NCBI GenBank assembly: GCA_002007465.1
Contig: LNAC01000757.1
Span: 607,029 to 671,028 of the forward strand
Source of the DNA: Ailurus styani
Taxonomy: Eukaryota > Chordata > Mammalia > Carnivora > Ailuridae
Length of the DNA stretch: 64,000 nt
Direction: 5' to 3'
The notes under the pieces are model-generated. The model searched no databases, was not told where the DNA came from, and was given only the letters and a program-made list of their open reading frames with translations. The translations under genes were made by a program, and so were the position numbers. Below, piece by piece: positions 58,775-64,000 of this stretch. Position 1 is the first letter of the stretch. Every line of letters starts with the position of its first letter.

Positions 58775-59385
58775 TTAAAAATTTATTTAATATTCCTTCA
58801 ATTCCAGTATAATTAACAAACAGTGTTATACTACTTTCAGGTGTACAATACAGTGAGTTAACAATTTCATACATTACTCAGTGCTCATCAGTATAAGTGT
58901 ACTTTTAATCCCCTTCTCCTATTTCATTTAATCCCCCACCCACCTCACCTTTGGTAACCACCAGTTTGTTCTCTATATTTTAGAGTCTGTTTTTTGGGTG
59001 TCTGGGTGGCTCAGTGGGTTAAAGCCTCTGCCTTAGGCTCAGGTCATGATCTCAGGGTCCTGGGATAGATAGAGCCCAGCATCAGGATCTCTGCTCAGCA
59101 GGGAGCCTGCTTCCTCATCTCTCTCTCTCTGCCTGCCTCTCTGCCTACTTGTGATCTCTCTCTGTCAAAAAAAAAAAAAAAAAGAGTCTGCTATTGTTTA
59201 TCTCCTTTTCTCTTTGTTCATTTGTTTCTTAAATTCCACGTATGAGTGAAATTAGCTGGTATTTGCCTTTCTCTAACTTACTTATTTCACTTAGCATTAT
59301 ACCTTCTAGGTCTCTCTGTGTATTGGACTATTACTCATGCATAAAAAGAATGAAATCTTGCCATTCTTTATGATTTCCTTATTAA
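58775..59385 (-). mobile_element. Carnivore L1 3' end, antisense, with nested SINE
   Basis: Plus-strand words of the reverse-complemented carnivore L1 3'UTR: 'ccagtataattaacaaacag', 'cacctttggtaaccaccag', 'attccacgtatgagtgaaat', 'cttatttcacttagcatta'. The ORF2 end is only just reached near 59385. A SINE sits at 58990-59182. Confidence 0.75.
58990..59182 (+). mobile_element. CAN-SINE, sense, inside L1 3' end
   Basis: Head gggtgtctgggtggctcag, body ctctgcctgcctctctgcc, A18 tail. Flanked by agagtctg at 58982-58989 and 59183-59190. Confidence 0.94.
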
Positions 59386-61399
59386 CATCTTCTTTGCCAT
59401 AGTTATTTTATTATAAAAATATAGTATATAATATATAAAACATACAAATTAAGTGTTAATTTACTTGCTTGTGTTATTAGTAAGGCTTCTAGTCAACAGT
59501 GGGGAGTTAGTAGTTAAGTTTCTTTGGGGTCAAAATTATACATGGATTTTCAGCTATGGGGGGGGTTGGTGCTCCAACTTCCACATCGTTCAAGAGTTAA
59601 CCTTAAGTGTTTTTTTTCCTTCTCTAAAAAACTTCTTTTAACATTTCTTGCAAGGCAAATCTATTGGCAACAAATTCCCTCAATTTTTGTTTGTCTGAAA
59701 GAGATTTTATTTGTCCTTCACTTTTGAAGGATTATTTTGCAGGATACAATATTCTTATTGGTTGTGGTCCCTCCCCCCTCAACACTTTAAGTATTTCACT
59801 CCACTCTTCTCACTTGTATGATTTCTGAGTTGAATGTAATTCTTATCGTTGTTCCTTTATAGGTAAGGTGTTTGTGTTCCTTTGACTTCTTTCAAGATTT
59901 TTCCTTCACTTTTCATTTTCTATAATTTGAAAATGATACACCAAGCTATAGCTCTTTAAGAGCAATTTATCCTGTATGGTGTTTTCCGAACTTCCTGAAT
60001 TACAGTTTGGTGTCTGACAATAATTGGGGAAGTTCTCAATTATTGTTTCAAATATTTCTCCTGTTCCTTTCTCTCTTTCTTGTCTTTTTGATGTTCCTGT
60101 TATGCATACATCACACATTTTGTATAACAGTTCTTGGATATTCTGTTCCATTTTTTCAGTTTTTCTTTTGCATGTTTTTTGTTTCTTAAAGTTTCTATTT
60201 CTATATCCTCAAGTTCAGATTTTTTCTTCAGCTTTGTTCAGTCCAGCATTTCTTTTTGGTTCTTTCTTAGGCTTTCCATCTTTCTGCATGCACTGCCCAT
60301 CTGTTCTTGCATGCTGTTTACTTTATCCATCAGAGCCCTTAACATATTAATCATAGTTGTTTTAAATTCCCAGTCTGATAATTTCTAACTTCACTGCTGG
60401 TTCTGATGCTTGCTCTGTCTCTTCATATGGTGTTTTTTGCCTTTTGGTATGTCTTGTAATTTTTTCCAGACAGCCAGACATGATGTACTGAGTATAAGGA
60501 AAGTGAAAAGAGGCCTTTAGTAATGTAGTGGTGAGATATGGGGGGAGGGGAAAATTCTATAGTCCTAGGAATTGGTCTCAGTCTTTCAGCAAGCATATGC
60601 CACTGAACTGTGAGCTTCACAAGTGTTTCTCAGTTTTTAGCTTCCCTCTTATTGGGGATAGAATGGGTAGAGTGGGCTGGGGTTGGGTATTTCCCTTCTC
60701 TTATTGGAAGTGTCTACATCCAATTGGAATTGAGTATTTCCCTTCCCTCAAGTCATTCAGGTTCAGATAATACCCCTGATAGGTTAGTCTCCAGTTAACT
60801 AGTTTCACCTGAGGGCTGGCCTTTTTAAGAAGAAGAGCCCGTATGTTGTTTTTCAAAATGGTTCTTTCCTCTTTTCCCTGTAGGAAGCAAGAGGGGATTT
60901 TTCTCTAATAATTACTGAGAAGACCTGGTCAGATTTCTAGAGGTAAATCTCAAAATATTGTGACTGGGGCTCCCTGAAGTTTTTGTCTCTCAGAGTTTGT
61001 TCACAAGGGGTCTCCAGCAATTTATTAATTACAGTTCAGGGTGTCTTACCCTGGCACCGGTTCCTGCAGCAGTTTCTGCTTGTGCCTCTGCTCAGGTAAG
61101 CCATGATTCCATTTATTTACCTGTGTGTTTCTATAATTCTAGGGGCAGTGTTTTCCCCTGTGTCCTGTGGTTCTCACAGATTCAAGAGGAGTAGCTTTTT
61201 CAATCTTTCTGGCTTTTTTTACATGTTGATAGAACAGAGTAGTGACTTGCAAGCTCCTTAGCTGTGGAACTGAAAATTGGAAGTCATTCCATTTATTTTT
61301 ACTTTAATTACTAATATATTTTAATGCCTTCCTATTTAATGGAGTTTATACTTTTTTTTATCCCGTCTTTACCATTATTCTTTTTGTTCATTTCCTTCA

Positions 61400-62110
61400 T
61401 TGTTTGGAACTAGCAGATTTTTTTCTCATTCTGCCTTGAATAATTTTTGTACTTTGTTTACATATCTTGCATTTTGTCAACATTTCTGCTGGATATTGAA
61501 TTCTTGATGAGTACTGTTTTTTTTTTTTCCCTGAGCATTCCCAGGAGAAATCAATTGTCGATATTTTAGAGAAGTCAGCTGTCAGTTCATCGTCAGTCTT
61601 TTGAAAGCAATGTTTTCTCCCTGGCTACTTACTATATCTTCTGATGGTCGTAGCTGTTTTATGATTTCATGATGATATGTCTACATGAAGAGTTTATATA
61701 CTCTGGTTTCAGATCCCTTGGGCTCATTAAATATGCTTACTGGAGTCCTTCACCAATTCTAAACTATTCTCAGCTGTTACTTTTTAAAATGTTGCCTCTG
61801 CATATTTTCTCTATCCTCACATTCTGAGATTTTGGATGGATATGTGTTTAACATTTTCATTGTAATTTTCCTGACTCTTAAATTCATTTTCTTACTGTTA
61901 CTTCTTTGCTTTCTGTCTGCACTCATAATTTCTGCAGTTTTATATTTTAATAATGTTTTCATGTCTAGTATGCTTTCTAAAGCGTATCAGTATTCTAATT
62001 ATACATTTCAATCAGTATTTCAATCATTTTCATTTCTAGAAGTATGGTCTTGTTATTTTTTTTAATTGCTTTCTATTCATTGCTGAAAGCTCTTTTATGT
62101 TTTAAAATAC
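61400..62110 (-). mobile_element. Second fossil L1 5'/ORF1-region fragment, antisense
   Basis: Words 'ctgctggatattgaattctt', 'agaagtcagctgtcagttc', 'gcaatgttttctccctggct', 'atgatttcatgatgatatgt' and 'cattttcatttctagaagta' follow the reverse-complemented order of the ORF1-linked part of ancient L1 (also used by HAL1-type elements). It repeats the zone already present at 59640-60400, so it belongs to a separate copy. Confidence 0.6.
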
Positions 62111-62238
62111 AATAAAATTATCATGTGTCTGTTGGTCTTGAAAGATTTTGTGGGTCTGAATTTTCTCTTTGTGGTTTTAGGTGGCTTTCACTGGTATTGT
62201 GGTGTTTTCCTCTGGTATTAGCCACAGAACCAACAGGA

Positions 62239-62239
62239 T

Positions 62240-62278
<39 letters not shown>
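62239..62278. repeat. (TG)n microsatellite inside the LTR-like repeat
   Basis: About 17 TG units at the same internal position as the microsatellite in the sense copy at 12780. Confidence 0.95.
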
Positions 62279-62279
<1 letters not shown>

Positions 62280-62408
62280 ATGTACTGAGAGAGCTTTTAA
62301 AGAATTGGCTCATGAGATTATGCAGGCTGGGAAGTTCCAAGATCTTGCCAAAACTTAAGAAATAGTAGATATGAAAGTGCTGGATCACTGAAATAATAAA
62401 AGCTTATT

Positions 62409-62409
<1 letters not shown>

Positions 62410-62444
<35 letters not shown>
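62410..62444. repeat. (AC)n microsatellite
   Basis: About 17 AC units. Confidence 0.95.
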
Positions 62445-62447
<3 letters not shown>

Positions 62448-63219
62448 AGCTTGTGAACTTGTAGGACTCAAACCATTCAATGAAGCAGAGACATGTTATT
62501 ATTGAAGCAGCAGCATACATAGTGAGGAGGCAGTGACTGTTTATTCTTCACAGTGATTGGGTATAACATTGGAGTTTTCCTGTGACAGGGAATTGGCTAA
62601 AAGTGGTTACCTCATATCCATTTTGGAGAACAGCTAACATTTTTTCTCATGATTTTTAGAGGCATTAACATGAAGTGGCCTAAGTTGTTTCACTTGCTTT
62701 GTAAAATAAGCTAAATTAAGTTTTGCTTTTATGACTAAACGGGTTTGTCTGCTCGGGCAATTTCAGGTCTGGTGTCCATTTGTGTTTGATATTAACAATC
62801 TTCAGTGGGTGACTTGGGGACATGGGAAAGCTGAAGGTATGGTTCTAAGCTGAGTCTAAAGGCCTGGAAAACAGGAAAGCCATTGGTGTAAGCTCAAGGC
62901 TTAAAGCTCACAAACTTGAGACCCAAGGAGTCTCCTGTTTCAGTTTGAGGCCAGACGCAGGAGAGACCGATTTCCCAGATCAGTCTGGCAGAAGGAAATG
63001 CTTCTCAGTGGTGGGAGAGTCGGGCATTTTTTTGTTGTTTCTGTTCCTTTGTTTAGGCTTTCAGCCAATTGGATGAATGCCACTCACATTAGAAAGGGCA
63101 ATGTACTTCATTCAGTCTGTCAATTCAAATGTTAATCTCATCCCCAAAAGCCCTCACCTCACAGACCAAATACCCAGGCAGAGCACTCTGTGGGTCAGTC
63201 ATTTTAACACATCACACCC

Positions 63220-63865
63220 ATGTGGTTAATTATTTTTGGCAATAAGGTACACAGTTCCCTTGGAACTTGACCTGGAAATTCCTTGAAATCTGGGATGAAA
63301 GTGGATTATCTAGAAAATATTTACATTACCAATTCAGAAATAGTTGGAGCATAATTCTTAAACATTTTAAGGGAACTCAGACAGTATGAATTAGTTTGAA
63401 AACCCACGTGTTGGGTGGCTGTGGTTTCAAATTCTTGAGAAATTTCTCCTTTCTGTTGAGCATGAAGCCCCAAGACAGTTTACCCGTAGATGTTTTTGGG
63501 AGACGGTATTTAATAATAGATCACCACTGGATGGAGTCTGTTACTTCCTTGGAGACTTTCTCATGGAGGAGAGTAGTGGCTGTGTTTATTTTTCTGTTTT
63601 TTGATGGTAAAATGCCCAGAAGTGCAAGAGCACCATCAAGTTGATGAACAAGTTTGTGAACTCCTCTGCTCTCTCTGGGTGTCTATCTTTACTTATTCCC
63701 TGTCTTGGCTTTCTCACTGTACAGCAGTCTCATGTAATTGTTTACGCTTTTTTTTTTTTTTAATAATTTGATCCCATGCTTTTTTGTTTTTCATGGACAC
63801 ATTAAATCTTATGTTGCTAGATGTAAGCATTAAGAGGTATAAAACTTCTGTTATAAAGTAAATAA
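63220..63865. other. Unassigned DNA
   Basis: ORF 63396-63644 has no recognisable domain. T-run at 63749-63761. Confidence 0.4.
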
Positions 63866-63869
63866 GTCA

Positions 63870-64000
63870 TGCAGATGAAAAGTACAGCATGGGGAATATA
63901 GTCAATAATATTATAATAACATATGGTCACAGGTGGTAACTACACTGATTGTATAAAGTGTAGAATTGTCAAATCCTGTTGTACACCTGAAACTAATATA
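63870..64000 (+). mobile_element. L1 3' end, sense, running off the window
   Basis: 'gtacagcatggggaatatag', 'tcaataatattataataac' and the terminal 'tgttgtacacctgaaactaa' match a common L1 3'UTR order. The polyadenylated end lies beyond the window. Confidence 0.75.

Larger units (their letters stand above)
54837..61300 (-). mobile_element. Nearly full-length fossil L1 (L1M-type), antisense, with nested insertions
   Basis: On the minus strand, from 5' to 3': a 5'UTR/ORF1 zone (61300-59390; plus-strand words 'ccagacatgatgtactgagt', 'ttggatattctgttcc', 'gaaagagattttatttgtcc'); a zone at 58640-58100 with 'gtggttgccctagagctagc'; ORF2 RT fragments (57880-56660; the frame at 56946-56668 reads ISWIGRSSIVKMYILSNLVYR and, further on, GGLTLPGFNIYYKA); then the ORF2 C-terminus and 3'UTR (56400-54840). 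No ORF survives. Interrupted by a SINE (58118-58326) and a younger L1 piece (58775-59385). Assignment to a single element rests on word order. Confidence 0.65.
62220..63215 (-). mobile_element. Ancient LTR-like repeat, antisense (inverted copy of 12.4-kb repeat), interrupted
   Basis: 'cacagaaccaacaggatgtg' then (TG)n, 'aaagaattggctcatgagat', 'ggctgggaagttccaagatc' (62220-62350); then, after about 500 bases of other sequence, 'gagagaccgatttcccagat', 'ttcagccaattggatgaatg', 'tcaaatgttaatctcatccc' and 'cagtcattttaacacatc' (62940-63215). These are reverse complements of the words at 12340-12950. 62360-62860 may be an internal insertion or diverged sequence. Confidence 0.55.

Overview
This window reads as vertebrate nuclear DNA from a carnivoran mammal, most probably a mustelid-type caniform. 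The evidence is more than 20 tRNA-Lys-derived carnivore SINEs (CAN-SINE type: tRNA-like head, CT-rich body, AATAAA-rich tail), a carnivore LINE-1 family, and older mammalian L2, MIR and MER5 fossils in an AT-rich background. The SINE body carries the phrase ctctgcctgcctctctgcc, which I associate with mustelids. That species inference rests on remembered consensus sequences, not a search.

I could not support any host protein-coding gene, exon series, tRNA, rRNA or CRISPR array. The window looks like a gene desert or the inside of a very large intron. The only long open reading frame (30050-33784, minus) is the ORF2 of a young, 5'-truncated LINE-1. The other short ORFs are chance frames, simple repeats or decayed transposon frames.

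Layout: 1-9.8 kb holds mostly unassigned DNA with L2, MIR and SINE copies and an old L1 3' end carrying a nested SINE. 10.6-13 kb holds a fossil L1 piece and an LTR-like ancient repeat ending in a TG/TA microsatellite. 15.1-19.3 kb is a decayed sense L1 interrupted by two SINEs. 19.9-20.64 kb is an antisense SINE split by a young L1 3' fragment that contains a 76-base N gap. 22.5 kb has a small foldback element. 25.4-29.7 kb has a long TG microsatellite plus L2 and MIR remnants. 29.78-33.72 kb is the young L1 with a perfect 18-bp target-site duplication, inserted in an older L2-like sequence. 37.9-39.8 kb is an old L1 inside a still older antisense L1. 39.8-46.2 kb has five SINEs all in minus orientation. 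50.4-51.6 kb has a SINE with a 20-bp duplication, a CTTT tract and a SINE-in-SINE inverted pair. 52-52.9 kb is a well-recognisable L2. 54.8-61.3 kb is a nearly full-length fossil antisense L1 with a suspicious exact 213-bp duplication around a single N. 62.2-63.2 kb is an inverted copy of the 12.4-kb LTR-like repeat. The window ends inside another L1 3' end.

No genes work together here; the story is layered retrotransposition. I found no previously undescribed functional system. The items most worth checking are the young L1, the two probable assembly problems (20.35 kb and 55.04 kb), the 22.5-kb foldback element and the GC-rich patch at 45.9 kb.
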